Assembly: GCA_948956705.1 (NCBI GenBank)
Contig: CARCZS010000001.1
Location: forward strand, 1 to 64,000
Origin: an uncultured Phocaeicola sp.
GTDB taxonomy: Bacteria; Bacteroidota; Bacteroidia; Bacteroidales; Bacteroidaceae
Length of the DNA: 64,000 nt
Reading direction: 5' to 3'
Both the position numbers and the translations under genes were made by a program. Below, one piece after another: positions 27,119 to 37,488 of this stretch; position 1 is the stretch's first letter; each line of letters begins with the position of its first letter. Below the pieces are notes generated by a model. That model was given only the letters and a program-made list of their open reading frames with translations, was not told where the DNA came from and did not search any database.

Positions 27119-27134
27119 TAGTTGTCCGGTATTG

Positions 27135-29321
27135 TTATTCCACAATGGTCATTTCATCTACCAAGTGTTTCGCTCCTGCAAACTTATCAATAATAAATAA
27201 GGTATAGCGGATATCCACACAGGCTGCACGTTGTAACTGGGGATTGTAAGCAATGTCACCGGTCAGTCCTTCGTAGTTGCGGTCAAAGCCGGTACCGATC
27301 AATTCCCCTTTGTTATTGAAAACGGGGGAGCCGGAATTACCTCCTGTATTGTCTGTTCCTGTAACAAAACAGATGGGCATTTCACCATTTTTCATGGCAT
27401 AGCGCCCGAAGTCTTTCTTGTTATACAAGTCCTTCAGTTTGGCCGGAACCACGAATTCATAGTTGTTCGGATCCTCTTTTTCCATCACTCCTTTCAACGT
27501 GGTGTAATAGTTGTATTCCATACCGTCTTTGGGGCTGTATGAACCTACTTTACCATAAGTGAAACGTAACGTGGAGTTGGCATCCGGATAAATAGGAGTG
27601 CCTTCATGCTGTTTCAGCTTCATCATACCCTCTACCCAGGTTTTATGGGCCAGATTATAAGCATCGGTTTCGGCTTTCATGGCTGCATCGGTATCTGCAT
27701 AACCTTGGTCTACTGATTTGGCATATTGCACCATCAGGTCATTTTCCAATGTCTTGGCATCCGGCTTTGCCACAAAGTTGTCAAAGGCTTCACGGCTTCG
27801 GAAGATGGATGTATCAAAACAAGCATCGACAAAGGCGTCAATGTTTCCTTTGAATTCTTTGTCTATTACTTTAAAGATGCTGATGCGCTGTTCGGCCGGA
27901 ATTAATTCTGCGTAAGTTTTCAGCAAAGCTTTGGAAACTTTACGGTCTATTTCGGGATTATAGTCTTTATTGAAAAATTTATCGGCTTGTTTGATCAGTG
28001 TGCTTAATGCATGATCCAGCGGATTGATTTCTTTAGTAGCATGAGGTACTTTATATCCTTTTTTCAATGCTTGCAGGACTTTGTCTGTGGAAGGAATCTT
28101 ATAGAATTCCGTTCCCAGTTTGCAAACTTCGTAAATGGCTTGCTGATGATATACGGCATCCCGGCGTTTGCTCACGATTTCCCGGATAGCATCGAAGGCT
28201 TTCTGGTAGGCGTCAGTACCCGTCTCACGTCCGTAAGCCAGAAGCTTTTCCTGTTGTTTCTTTTTCGTATCAAGTACTTTCAGCTGAACCAGTCCTTCGT
28301 TCATACCGATAGCATTCTTCCAGTAATTGGCTGACGAGGCGTATTTGCTGGCATACTGGATGCGTACTTTATCACTTTTCAGCATCTCTTCCAGCAGATT
28401 ATTCAATCGTACGGTGCGGACGGTCTTACGCATGAAGTTGGTAGTCTGCATACGTTCTTCCACTTCGTCCGAAATCATGTATCGCCAGTTGCGTCCGGGA
28501 AATCCCATTACGAAAGTGAAGTCTCCCTCTTTGACTCCTCCCAGGTTGATGGTCAGATGTTTTTTCACCTTCAAGGGTACATTGCTTTCGTTATAGTCAG
28601 CAGGTTTACCGTCGGGTGTTGCATAAATGCGGAACATGGAGAAATCGCCACAGTGACGGGGCCACATCCAGTTATCGGTGTCAGCTCCGAACTTTCCGAT
28701 GGAGGAAGGAGGAGCGCCTACCATACGGACGTCTTTATAGATGGTCTTTATAAACAAGTAATAGCGGTTGGCTCCGTAGAAAGGCTTTAGTTCCAAAGCG
28801 GTGAACGGAGTGATCTCTATATTTTCTTGTTCGGCAAAACGTTTGGCTACTTTGCTCAGATAGGAGGGGGACAGGTAGTTCAGTCCTTCCGGGTCCTCAT
28901 CTTTGGCCAGTTGTTCCTTTACATAAGGAGTGACGTCCAGAATTCTGTCTATGAAGGTGACAGTCAGCCCCTTGCAGGGAAGTTCTTCTTTGCGGCTCAT
29001 AGCCCAGAAGCCGTCAGTCAGATAGTCGTGTTCTACCGAACTGTGTTGCTGGATATAGCTGTAACCGCAATGATGATTGGTCAGCACAAGACCTTCGGCA
29101 GAAATGATTTCACCGGTACAACCACCTCCGAAATGCACTACAGCATCTTTCAGGCTGATGCTGTCCGGACAATATACTTTATCAATGCTGATATCCAGTC
29201 CCATATCATACATGGTGGCTGCATTCTGTTCTTTCAGATCAGTCAGCATCCACATCCCCTCGTCGGCATGGCCGGCAAGGGTTGTGAAAGTAAATAGCGA
29301 GAGTAATAGTATCTTTTTCAT
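27135..29321 (-). CDS. S46 dipeptidyl-peptidase, DPP11-like
   Basis: A 728-residue secreted serine peptidase removing N-terminal dipeptides. The signal peptide ends near residue 19. The catalytic histidine is in [15 protein letters not shown], the aspartate region is [20 protein letters not shown] and the serine is in [11 protein letters not shown]. The specificity loop reads GTGFDRNYEGLTGD; in the family an arginine here marks DPP11 (Asp/Glu at P1). It is the second gene of the pair: its ATG overlaps the stop of the paralogue by one base. Confidence 0.9.
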   Translation of the reverse strand: MKKILLLSLFTFTTLAGHADEGMWMLTDLKEQNAATMYDMGLDISIDKVYCPDSISLKDAVVHFGGGCTGEIISAEGLVLTNHHCGYSYIQQHSSVEHDYLTDGFWAMSRKEELPCKGLTVTFIDRILDVTPYVKEQLAKDEDPEGLNYLSPSYLSKVAKRFAEQENIEITPFTALELKPFYGANRYYLFIKTIYKDVRMVGAPPSSIGKFGADTDNWMWPRHCGDFSMFRIYATPDGKPADYNESNVPLKVKKHLTINLGGVKEGDFTFVMGFPGRNWRYMISDEVEERMQTTNFMRKTVRTVRLNNLLEEMLKSDKVRIQYASKYASSANYWKNAIGMNEGLVQLKVLDTKKKQQEKLLAYGRETGTDAYQKAFDAIREIVSKRRDAVYHQQAIYEVCKLGTEFYKIPSTDKVLQALKKGYKVPHATKEINPLDHALSTLIKQADKFFNKDYNPEIDRKVSKALLKTYAELIPAEQRISIFKVIDKEFKGNIDAFVDACFDTSIFRSREAFDNFVAKPDAKTLENDLMVQYAKSVDQGYADTDAAMKAETDAYNLAHKTWVEGMMKLKQHEGTPIYPDANSTLRFTYGKVGSYSPKDGMEYNYYTTLKGVMEKEDPNNYEFVVPAKLKDLYNKKDFGRYAMKNGEMPICFVTGTDNTGGNSGSPVFNNKGELIGTGFDRNYEGLTGDIAYNPQLQRAACVDIRYTLFIIDKFAGAKHLVDEMTIVE

Positions 29322-31486
29322 TATTCAACAATAGTCATTTCGTCAATCAGGTGTTTGCATCCGCCCAATTTGTCGATGATGAATAATACATAACGTATAT
29401 CCACTGCGATACAACGCTGTAAGTTGTTGTCGAAATTAATGTCACCACTCAGTGATTCCCAGTTGCCGTCAAAAGCGGCACCGATGAGTTCGCCGTTACC
29501 GTTGATGACGGGAGAACCTGAATTACCGCCGGTAATATCATTGGTAGTCAGGAAACAAGCAGGCATATCACCGTTGGGCAATGCATAACGTCCGAAATCT
29601 TTTGTTTCATACAATTCTTTCAGTTTGGCGGGAACAACAAATTCCGGATTGGTAGGATCCTCTTTTTCCATGACACCTTTCAGCGTAGTGTAGTATTTAT
29701 AGTGTACGCCGTCTTTGGGATTGTATGATTTCACATTGCCGTATGTCAGACGGATGGTGAAGTTGGCATCCGGAGCTTTGGGTTCCGGTGAATACATTTC
29801 ACACAGACCGCGTACATAAGTTTTGTGTAATAAATCCATGCCTTTCATCGATTCAGCCAGTTCGTTTCCCAGCTTGTCCATCAAGTCATATTTAGCCCGT
29901 ACGTATGCAGTCATAGGATCTTTTTCTATGGCTTTCACGGTAGGTTTCTTGATGAATTTATTGAAATTCGCTTCGTTGGAGAAGATGGAATTGTCATAAC
30001 AATGGTCTACGTATGCGTCATAGTTACCTTTAAAATCCTTCTGGATGGTAGTATAGAAGGCAGGTAAAGCATTGGCAGGAACCATTTCGGCATACAGGGG
30101 CAACAGAGCTTTGGCCACTTTGCGGTCTACTTCGTGATCGTAGTCTTTGTTATGTATATCGGCATATACTTTTTTCAGCGTTTCAATATTTTTATTAATC
30201 GCTTCTTTATCTTTATTTTTGATTGCGTCTTTCAGCTTGTCCAGAATCAGATAAGGAGTGCCGAATTCTATACCTCCTTGAAAGACTTCACGGAAACAGG
30301 TGTAGTTATAAAGAATAGGATTACTCTTTTCGATGGCGGCATCAATTTCGCTGACTACTTTTTCATAATCAGTGTTGCCTTTGGCTTTAGCAAATGCTGC
30401 GAACTTGGCTTCCTGTTCTGCTTTTGTTTCCAATACCTTATTGTCGATAATGGCTTTATTCATGCCGATAGAGTTTTTCCAATAGTTGCTGGAACCTGCA
30501 TATTTGCTGGCGTATTGGATACGTACTTTGTCACTGGCAGCCATTTCTTTCTTCAGTACATCCTGACGCACACCACGTATGCGGATACGGGGTTCGTTGG
30601 TGGAATGCATCCGTTGTTTCACTTCACTTTGAGTCAGATAGCGGTTGGTGCTTCCGGGGAATCCCATAATCATGGCATAGTCACCCTCGTTAATACCTTT
30701 CAGTGAGATAGCCAGATGCTTTTTGGCTTTCAGAGGAACATTGTTTTCATTATATTCTGCCGGTTCGCCGTTGGCATCCGCATAAATGCGGAAGACGGAA
30801 AAGTCGCAAGTATGGCGGGGCCACATCCAGTTGTCTGTTTCACCACCGAATTTACCGATGGATGAAGGCGGAGCGGCAACCATGCGTACGTCGCTGTAGG
30901 TTTTCAGATAAATCAGATAGAATTTATTGCCTGCATAGAAAGGCAGAGCTTGTGCGCTGATACCCGCTTTTCCGTTCAGGTCACTGGCTTTCAGTTCCTC
31001 GTCGGCCAGTTTTTTCAGGAAGTCGTATTCAAAGGTTTCCTCTTCTTTTACTTCGCCTGATTTTACTTTATTGTTTACTTTATCTGTGACATCGACAATG
31101 CGTTCTACAAATTTGAACTTCAATCCCGGAGTCGGTAGCTCTTCTTTGCGGCTTTTTGCCCAAAAACCGTCAGTCAGGTAGTCATGTTCTACCGAGCTAT
31201 GTTGCTGTATCGCTCCGTAGCCACAGTGGTGGTTGGTCAGGATCAGTCCGTCCGGTGAGATGATTTCACCGGTACATCCTCCTCCGAAAATGCCTACTGC
31301 ATCTTTTAATGAAACGCGGTTCGGGTTATAAATGTCGTCTGCTTCCAGCAGTAAGCCTTGTGCTTTCATGCGGTCTGCCAAATGCTGCTCTTGCATCAGT
31401 TGCAACAGCCACATACCTTCGTCTGCCTTCGACGGCAAGAATGCTACACACATCAATGCGAGCAATAAAAGTTTGAATTTTTTCAT
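29321..31486 (-). CDS. S46 dipeptidyl-peptidase, DPP7-like
   Basis: A 721-residue paralogue of its neighbour with the same layout: signal peptide to about residue 21, histidine in [18 protein letters not shown], aspartate region [15 protein letters not shown] and serine in [12 protein letters not shown]. The specificity loop is [14 protein letters not shown], with glycine where the other copy has arginine; in characterised enzymes that marks DPP7 (hydrophobic P1). The two together would release dipeptides with hydrophobic or acidic second residues from gut peptides. It is the promoter-proximal gene (-7 box TATTTTTG on the minus strand, 31528-31535). Confidence 0.9.
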   Translation of the reverse strand: MKKFKLLLLALMCVAFLPSKADEGMWLLQLMQEQHLADRMKAQGLLLEADDIYNPNRVSLKDAVGIFGGGCTGEIISPDGLILTNHHCGYGAIQQHSSVEHDYLTDGFWAKSRKEELPTPGLKFKFVERIVDVTDKVNNKVKSGEVKEEETFEYDFLKKLADEELKASDLNGKAGISAQALPFYAGNKFYLIYLKTYSDVRMVAAPPSSIGKFGGETDNWMWPRHTCDFSVFRIYADANGEPAEYNENNVPLKAKKHLAISLKGINEGDYAMIMGFPGSTNRYLTQSEVKQRMHSTNEPRIRIRGVRQDVLKKEMAASDKVRIQYASKYAGSSNYWKNSIGMNKAIIDNKVLETKAEQEAKFAAFAKAKGNTDYEKVVSEIDAAIEKSNPILYNYTCFREVFQGGIEFGTPYLILDKLKDAIKNKDKEAINKNIETLKKVYADIHNKDYDHEVDRKVAKALLPLYAEMVPANALPAFYTTIQKDFKGNYDAYVDHCYDNSIFSNEANFNKFIKKPTVKAIEKDPMTAYVRAKYDLMDKLGNELAESMKGMDLLHKTYVRGLCEMYSPEPKAPDANFTIRLTYGNVKSYNPKDGVHYKYYTTLKGVMEKEDPTNPEFVVPAKLKELYETKDFGRYALPNGDMPACFLTTNDITGGNSGSPVINGNGELIGAAFDGNWESLSGDINFDNNLQRCIAVDIRYVLFIIDKLGGCKHLIDEMTIVE

Positions 31487-31616
31487 GTTGTGTACTAATT
31501 GTTATTTCTTTATCCTTATATCGGTTACAAAAATAGAAAAAAAGAGGGAACTTTGCACTATAAATTGCCTTCTCGGTAATAATCTTCTATTTAGTTTTAA
31601 ATTTTAATAAAATATT

Positions 31617-31646
31617 TTTGTCACTAAATTATAGATTGTACCTTTG
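31617..31646 (+). promoter_or_regulatory. Promoter of the DUF4369 lipoprotein
   Basis: TTTG (31617-31620) and TACCTTTG (31639-31646), 18 bases apart, lie 33 bases before the start codon. Confidence 0.65.
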
Positions 31647-31679
31647 TATGCGAAAAATAGTAATGGGGCGTAGATAAGC

Positions 31680-32378
31680 ATGAATAAACTTTTTTTCTCT
31701 GTGGTATCTTTATTGGCTTTTACTTCATGTGCCAGTGAGTATAAGATAGAAGGTAGTTCTTCTGTTTCTCGTCTGGATGGGAAAATGCTATTTGTAAAAG
31801 TTCCTAGTGGAGACCGGATGCTGAGTATTGATTCGGCAGAGGTAATTCATGGAATGTTCAAGATGGAAGGTATAACCGATTCTACTTCAATGGCATCCTT
31901 GTATATGGATGATGAGAGCATCATGCCTTTTGTCATTGAAAAAGGGAAAATATCCATCAGTATTGATAATGCCCGTATTGTAGTTACCGGAACTCCGTTG
32001 AATGATCGTCTGTATGATTTTGTGGGAAAAAAGACTTCTTTGGATGACAGGGCATACGAGTTGGAGCGTCAGGAGAGCCGTATGATTATGGATGGAAAAG
32101 CACCGGATGAAATTCAACGTGAGATAACGAGAGAACGTGAGAAACTGGCTGCTGAAATGAATGCATTGGCTAAGGAGTTTATCCAGAAGAATTATGATAA
32201 TGTATTGGGACCGGGTGTTTTCATTATGTTGTGCAGCAATTTTCCTTATCCTGTCATGACTCCCTTGATTGAGGAAATTATAGAGGAGGCTCCTGACCGA
32301 TTTAAAAATAACTCCTTGGTAAAGGATTATGTGACAGTAGCCCGTTCGAATATGGAAAAATTAAAAGCTCCCCATTAA
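31680..32378 (+). CDS. DUF4369-type lipoprotein
   Basis: A 232-residue lipoprotein (lipobox cysteine about residue 17, FTSCASE). The N-terminal beta-rich half (KIEGSSSVSRLDGKMLFVKV, then PFVIEKGKISISIDN and VTGTPLNDRLYDF) matches DUF4369 domains, which often precede thioredoxin-like domains in Bacteroidales. A charged helical stretch follows (residues ~125-170) and there is no thioredoxin CxxC. It could therefore be a truncated or solitary member. Function unknown. Confidence 0.68.
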   Translation: MNKLFFSVVSLLAFTSCASEYKIEGSSSVSRLDGKMLFVKVPSGDRMLSIDSAEVIHGMFKMEGITDSTSMASLYMDDESIMPFVIEKGKISISIDNARIVVTGTPLNDRLYDFVGKKTSLDDRAYELERQESRMIMDGKAPDEIQREITREREKLAAEMNALAKEFIQKNYDNVLGPGVFIMLCSNFPYPVMTPLIEEIIEEAPDRFKNNSLVKDYVTVARSNMEKLKAPH

Positions 32379-32394
32379 TGAGGAGCCTTTTTTT
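32367..32394 (+). terminator. Terminator overlapping the DUF4369 stop codon
   Basis: GCTCC (32367-32371) pairs with GGAGC (32382-32386) with extra pairing inside, then CCTTTTTTT. The stop codon (32376-32378) is in the loop. Confidence 0.8.
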
Positions 32395-33151
32395 ATCTGT
32401 CTTGGTCTGGATTGTCTATTTTTCCTTGATATTTTTCAGGTAAGTCTTTCTCAATTTCCCTGTAAGCCTCTTCCATGGTTGCTTTGATGTTTTCCATTCC
32501 CTGGCTTTGCGGATAAATGGGCTTATGTACGACTAATGTCATAGGATGCCAGGATACAAAACCGCCGGTACGGGGAAGAATATTAAAGGAGCCGATAATA
32601 GTGAGTGGTACTACGGGAAGTTGCAAATCATCTGCCAGTTGGAAAGCACCTTTCTTAAAATATCCCATGTGCCCGGTAAAAGTACGTGCACCTTCGGGAA
32701 ATACCACTAGAGAAGTTCCATCCTGTAGTACGTGACGGGCATGTTCTATGGTTTCTATTACCTTCTTGGGACCGGATTTATCAACGAATATATGTCCGGC
32801 AGCTTCACAGGCTTTGCCGACGAAAGGCATTTTGCGCAGACTTTTTTTCATCATCCATTTAAAGTTTCGTCCCAGAAAACCATAAATCAGGAAGATATCG
32901 AAAGAGCCTTGATGATTGGCTACAAACACATAGGATGTTTTTTTAAGTACTTCCGGATGTCCTACTACCTTGACAGGAATAAGTAATACATAGCAGAAAA
33001 GCTGTGACCATATTTTTCCCGGATAATATCCCCAAAAATGCGGATTGCCTATCCATGAACCAATAATGGTAACTATTGCTGTAAGTATGGTTAATACCAG
33101 CAAAATGGGAAGTGCTATGAATAGTTGGTATAAAATATATAGTACTTTCAT
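32393..33151 (-). CDS. plsC: 1-acyl-sn-glycerol-3-phosphate acyltransferase
   Basis: A 252-residue membrane-associated acyltransferase making phosphatidic acid. One or two N-terminal membrane helices precede motif I NHQGSFD (near residue 80), GRNFKWMMKKSLRKMPFVG and motif III VVFPEGARTFTG, then VPLTIIGS. These are the PlsC/LPLAT signatures. It is the last gene of a five-gene minus-strand operon, 39 bases after the phosphoesterase. Confidence 0.9.
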   Translation of the reverse strand: MKVLYILYQLFIALPILLVLTILTAIVTIIGSWIGNPHFWGYYPGKIWSQLFCYVLLIPVKVVGHPEVLKKTSYVFVANHQGSFDIFLIYGFLGRNFKWMMKKSLRKMPFVGKACEAAGHIFVDKSGPKKVIETIEHARHVLQDGTSLVVFPEGARTFTGHMGYFKKGAFQLADDLQLPVVPLTIIGSFNILPRTGGFVSWHPMTLVVHKPIYPQSQGMENIKATMEEAYREIEKDLPEKYQGKIDNPDQDR

Positions 33152-33190
33152 TTGTCTGAATTTTAGTTGTACAAAGATAGAAAAACTATT

Positions 33191-34351
33191 TTATATTTTA
33201 TGTAACGTGATTACTGTAATTTCCGGCCATGCTCCAAGGCGCATAGGGAACATCAGGTAGCCCAAACCAATATTGACAAACAAGGATTGTTTTCCTTCCT
33301 GGTATAAACCGTTGTGTTCGGGATATACGAATTTAGCAGGAGAGAAGCCAAACAGGCTGAACTGCATTTCATGGGTGTGGCCTGAAAGCATTAGCTGTAC
33401 ATCACTTTCCGGCAAGACTTCTCTGTGCCAATGAGTGGGGTCATGGCTCATTAATATTTTATACATTCCTTCCGTTCCTTTTAATGCTTTCTGCAGATCT
33501 CCATAATTGGGAAATGGGGGATTTCCGCTGTTCTCTACACCTGCCAGGGCTATACTGTCTCCATGATGATGTAGAATGACATGATCGTTATTGAGTATTT
33601 TCCATCCCATGGCAGCCTGTTTGGATTTCAAGCTGTTCAGGTTGGCTTCTTGAGCTTCTTCCGTTTCCCATTTTATATAAGGGGAATAGTCATGGTTGCC
33701 TAAAACGGAATACACTCCGTCTTTTCCTTTTATCTGTTCTAGAATAGGGATAAATTCGTCCAATTCCGTTGCCACGTTATTGACCAGGTCACCTGTAAAA
33801 AGTACCAGGTCGGCATGTTGTGCATTAATAAGGTTTACAGCCTTCTGTAAAGCAGCACCGTTGCCAGTCCAGCTGCCGGAATGGATATCAGATATTTGTA
33901 CAATGCGGTAGCCGTCAAAGCCGCTGGGAAGTTCATCGGAACTGATGGTTACCTCCCTGATTTGAAAATGCTGTTTTCCTTCGGTTGCTCCATATATTAC
34001 ATATATTAACGAGGCTAAAGCCAATCCTCCTGCTACATATCCTCCATACAGTTTTTTGCCGGAGATGATATATAGGAGCTTCATAAACAGGATAACAATG
34101 ACGAAAAGTGCCTTGGGTACGGAGAAACAAAGAAAAATCAATAAGAAATTGCTAAGTCGCTGCATGGAATCCGGACGTGGCTCATGTATAGAAAAGACTA
34201 ATGTCATTCCCAATAAAAGAAACAGACTGGGAAGCCAATAAGCCCAATGTGTCCATTTTTGGGAAACACGGCGTATATATGCCTTGTATATATACATATC
34301 GGGCAATATCAGTAGCAGTAGAAAAAACAGAAATAACTTTATCAGCATCAT
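33191..34351 (-). CDS. Membrane-anchored metallophosphoesterase
   Basis: A 386-residue protein with N-terminal membrane helices (about residues 3-20, 35-55, 70-95 and 105-120) followed by a calcineurin-like phosphoesterase domain. Metal motifs in order: ISDIHSG, TGDLVNN, LGNHDYS, MSHDPTHW and LSGHTHEMQ. The layout resembles YkuE/YpbG-type enzymes. The substrate is unknown; the operon partners (plsC downstream) might suggest lipid intermediates, but this is only context. Confidence 0.85.
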   Translation of the reverse strand: MMLIKLFLFFLLLLILPDMYIYKAYIRRVSQKWTHWAYWLPSLFLLLGMTLVFSIHEPRPDSMQRLSNFLLIFLCFSVPKALFVIVILFMKLLYIISGKKLYGGYVAGGLALASLIYVIYGATEGKQHFQIREVTISSDELPSGFDGYRIVQISDIHSGSWTGNGAALQKAVNLINAQHADLVLFTGDLVNNVATELDEFIPILEQIKGKDGVYSVLGNHDYSPYIKWETEEAQEANLNSLKSKQAAMGWKILNNDHVILHHHGDSIALAGVENSGNPPFPNYGDLQKALKGTEGMYKILMSHDPTHWHREVLPESDVQLMLSGHTHEMQFSLFGFSPAKFVYPEHNGLYQEGKQSLFVNIGLGYLMFPMRLGAWPEITVITLHKI

Positions 34352-34365
34352 AATTTATTCGTTTT

Positions 34366-35253
34366 TTATAGATTGGCGGCGAGAAACTTTTTAGTTTCTT
34401 CTATACTCATGCCCCGGCGGGCGGCGTAATCTGCCAATTGGTCTTCACCTATTTTTCCGATGGAGAAATAGCGGGAAGCCGGATGGGCAAACATGAGTCC
34501 GCATACAGAGGCATGGGGCTTCATCATACCATTCTCGGTCAATGAAATTCCTATTTGCTTCATATCCAGCAACTCGTCTAATAGGAAATTGACGGATTGG
34601 TCGGGCAAGGAAGGATAACCTACGGCAGGACGTATCCCTTGATATTTTTCATTATGCAGGTCTTTTACGCTTAGGTTTTCATCAGGTGCATATCCCCAAA
34701 GTTTTTTGCGTACATCTTCGTGCAGTTTTTCGGCAGTAGCTTCCGCCAGTCTGTCGGACAATGTTTGCACTAACATACGTTTGTAATCGTCTTCTGCATA
34801 GAGCCGCTCCATTTCTGCATCTACCGTAGTGGCGAATGCTCCTACTTTGTCTGTGATACCCGATGATAATGGACGCACAAAGTCACTCAGACATAAAAAC
34901 GGGTCATCTTCTTTCAATTTTGCTGTTTGTTGACGCAAAAGCGGAAAACGCTTGCTGTTCAGCAGCAGATCATCTCCGTCGGCATTGGCATCCATGATAT
35001 TGACCACTCCGTGGGTCTGATACGCTGCATCCAGTTCATTCAACATCCGATTTGCCTCTTTGAAAAGCTGCATGGCTTCACTGGCTTTCGGACGGTCTTC
35101 TTCCGCAAAACCGGTGAGCCACATGGCCCGGCATGAATCACATCCATGTATGTCCGCAATGGCGGCAAACTTGGGTTGAAAGCCCCATGCATGGAAAAAA
35201 TAAATCCAGTTAATGTATTCGCTTACTTCGTGAATCTTGTAATTTACAATCAT
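34366..35253 (-). CDS. Stand-alone B12-dependent methionine synthase activation domain
   Basis: A 295-residue protein resembling only the C-terminal AdoMet-binding reactivation domain of MetH. Signatures are EKLHEDVRKKLWGYAPDE (near residue 180), YQGIRPAVGYPSLPDQ (the AdoMet-contact R-x3-G-Y) and FAHPASRYFSIGKIGEDQ near the C-terminus. Full MetH has ~1200 residues with the catalytic and cobalamin domains, so those must be encoded elsewhere if this acts on MetH. It overlaps pyrC by four bases. Confidence 0.85.
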   Translation of the reverse strand: MIVNYKIHEVSEYINWIYFFHAWGFQPKFAAIADIHGCDSCRAMWLTGFAEEDRPKASEAMQLFKEANRMLNELDAAYQTHGVVNIMDANADGDDLLLNSKRFPLLRQQTAKLKEDDPFLCLSDFVRPLSSGITDKVGAFATTVDAEMERLYAEDDYKRMLVQTLSDRLAEATAEKLHEDVRKKLWGYAPDENLSVKDLHNEKYQGIRPAVGYPSLPDQSVNFLLDELLDMKQIGISLTENGMMKPHASVCGLMFAHPASRYFSIGKIGEDQLADYAARRGMSIEETKKFLAANL

Positions 35254-36590
35254 CTTTTAAACCTTAATTCTTGTCCGCGATGACTTTGGTCTACCTTGTT
35301 GTCACTGTAAACCAGATCACCATTGACGAATGTTTTTTCTACCCGTGTGTGGAATTTCTGTCCTTCCATCGGAGTCCATCCGCATTTGCTTAAAACGCAG
35401 TCGGCAGTTACAGTCCATTCATGATCCGGATTTACCAATACGAGGTCGGCTTGATAACCGGGGCGGATGTAGCCTCGTCTTTCAATATGATAAAGTTCGG
35501 CCGGTGCATGGCACATTTTCTGAACCAGTTGCTCTATGCTTAATATGCCTTCGCGTACTAATTCCATGATAGCTACTAATGAAAACTGTATCATCGGCAT
35601 ACCCGATACGGCTTTCAATGCTCCCCCTTCCTTTTCTTTCAGTAAGTGAGGGGCATGGTCGGTACCTATTACATCTATCAGATTGGTAGACAATGCTTTG
35701 CGTAAAGCATTCCGGTCTTCTGAAGTTTTGATGGACGGATTGCACTTGATACGTCCTTTCAATGTTTCATAATCTTTGTCATAGAAGTATAGATGTGACA
35801 CGCAAGCTTCCGCCGTAATCTTTTTTTCACTCAGGGGTTTGTCTTCAAGCAAATCCAGTTCTTGTGCGGTGCTGATGTGCAGGATGTGCAGGCGGGCATT
35901 GTTTTCTTTTGCCAGCCGGATGGCCAGTGAGGAAGAATATGCACATGCTTCCGCACTACGTATCTGCGGATGGTATTTTATATCAGGATCTTCTCCATAT
36001 TTTTCTTTGAAGGCTGTTGTATTGGCACTGATTATAGATTGTTCTTCACAATGTGCTGCAATCAGCATACCTGCATTGGCAAATACTTTTCTAAGTACTT
36101 CCATGCGGTCTACCAACATATTTCCCGTGCTGGCTCCCATAAATAATTTAACACCGCATACCCGGCTTTTATCTAGTGTGGGGAGTACATCCGCATTCGT
36201 ATTGGTTGCTCCGAAATAGAATGAATAGTTTACGATGCTTTTGGTTGCCGCATCCGCAAACTTGGCATTCAAAGCTTCCAGGGTCGTAGTTTGCGGAGTG
36301 GTGTTGGGCATGTCCATAAAACTGGTGACGCCACCTGCTGCCGCCGCTGTGCTTTCAGTATGTATGTCGGCTTTATGAGTCAGTCCCGGGTCACGGAAGT
36401 GTACATGATCGTCTATTACTCCCGGCATCAGATAATAGCCTTTCGCATCTATTATTTCTCCACAAGGCTGGGAGGGAACTGTTTCTTCTGCCAGCACTTC
36501 AGCTATGACTTCATTCTCAATCACTATCGAACCGTGAAAAATCTTGCCTTCATTCACAATCCGTGCATTCTTTATCCATGTACGTTTCAT
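35250..36590 (-). CDS. pyrC: Dihydroorotase
   Basis: A 446-residue amidohydrolase cyclising carbamoyl-aspartate to dihydroorotate in pyrimidine synthesis. Zinc ligands are in PGVIDDHVHFRDPGLTHKAD (near residue 60), IAAHCEEQS, RLHILHIS and the aspartate in VIGTDHAPHLLKEKEGG. This is the class I type with the longer chain. It overlaps the GT2 gene before it and the MetH-like gene after it by four bases each, a tightly coupled operon. Confidence 0.93.
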   Translation of the reverse strand: MKRTWIKNARIVNEGKIFHGSIVIENEVIAEVLAEETVPSQPCGEIIDAKGYYLMPGVIDDHVHFRDPGLTHKADIHTESTAAAAGGVTSFMDMPNTTPQTTTLEALNAKFADAATKSIVNYSFYFGATNTNADVLPTLDKSRVCGVKLFMGASTGNMLVDRMEVLRKVFANAGMLIAAHCEEQSIISANTTAFKEKYGEDPDIKYHPQIRSAEACAYSSSLAIRLAKENNARLHILHISTAQELDLLEDKPLSEKKITAEACVSHLYFYDKDYETLKGRIKCNPSIKTSEDRNALRKALSTNLIDVIGTDHAPHLLKEKEGGALKAVSGMPMIQFSLVAIMELVREGILSIEQLVQKMCHAPAELYHIERRGYIRPGYQADLVLVNPDHEWTVTADCVLSKCGWTPMEGQKFHTRVEKTFVNGDLVYSDNKVDQSHRGQELRFKR

Positions 36591-37336
36591 ACTGTTTTCT
36601 TTTGCGGGTATTTGCGGAACCAGCTACCCAGTTTTAATTGAATGACTCCTAATACAGCTTCACCGAAGATACTTCCGTTCATTTTTGAAGTACCTAATTC
36701 GCGATTGACAAAAATCACAGGAACTTCGGCTATCTTGAATCCGCACTTGTAAGCAGTGAACTTCATCTCAATCTGGAATGCATATCCTTTAAAACGGATG
36801 CCATCCAGACCGATTGTTTCCAAGACTTCACGGCGATAGCATTTAAATCCGGCGGTAGTATCATGTATGGGTAACCCTGTGATAATCCGTACATATTTGG
36901 AGGCGAAGTAGGACATCAGCACACGCCCCATCGGCCAGTTCACTACATTCACACCACTGACATAGCGTGAACCGATAGCTACATCATAGCCTTCAACGGC
37001 ACATTTGTTATACAGCCTTGGCAGGTCATTCGGATTATGACTGAAGTCAGCATCCATTTCAAATACAAAATCATATTGATGCTCTATCGCCCATTTGAAT
37101 CCGGCAATGTAAGCAGTACCCAGTCCTAATTTACCTTTACGCTCAATCATGAAAAGACGGTCGGGGAATTCTGTTTGCAGTTTACGGACAATGGTTGCCG
37201 TGCCGTCTGGTGAGTTATCTTCAATAATCAATATGTGGAAGAACTTTTCCAGTCCGAATACAGCCCGGATAATGTTCTCTATATTTTCCTTTTCGTTATA
37301 GGTGGGTATAATAATAATACTATCGGATTTCTCCAT
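36587..37336 (-). CDS. Polyprenol-phosphate mannosyltransferase-like GT2
   Basis: A 249-residue family-2 glycosyltransferase like dolichyl-phosphate mannose synthase. Motifs are IIPTYNEKENIENII (N-terminus), IIEDNSPDGTATIV, the DxD-region EMDADFSHNPND and KMNGSIFGEAVLGV near the end. There are no C-terminal membrane helices, so it is a soluble or peripheral Dpm1-type enzyme that charges a polyprenyl phosphate with a sugar for protein or glycan modification. It is the first gene of the five-gene operon. Confidence 0.88.
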   Translation of the reverse strand: MEKSDSIIIIPTYNEKENIENIIRAVFGLEKFFHILIIEDNSPDGTATIVRKLQTEFPDRLFMIERKGKLGLGTAYIAGFKWAIEHQYDFVFEMDADFSHNPNDLPRLYNKCAVEGYDVAIGSRYVSGVNVVNWPMGRVLMSYFASKYVRIITGLPIHDTTAGFKCYRREVLETIGLDGIRFKGYAFQIEMKFTAYKCGFKIAEVPVIFVNRELGTSKMNGSIFGEAVLGVIQLKLGSWFRKYPQKKTV

Positions 37337-37411
37337 ACATTTTTTGTATTAGCTGAATAAATATCATACAAAAGTAACTATTATATTAACACTCCCGTCA
37401 GAATTTAATTT

Positions 37412-37459
37412 TATTAATTAAAAAAAGAGGATTACCCCTGCTTGGCGCACGGATAATCC
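37412..37459 (-). terminator. Terminator of the 208-residue outer-membrane gene
   Basis: On the minus strand GGATTATCC (37459-37451) pairs with GGGTAATCC (37437-37429), followed by a run of T residues (A run 37421-37426 on the plus strand). Confidence 0.75.
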
Positions 37460-37488
37460 CCCTATTTAACAGAATAGTTTAGAAATCT

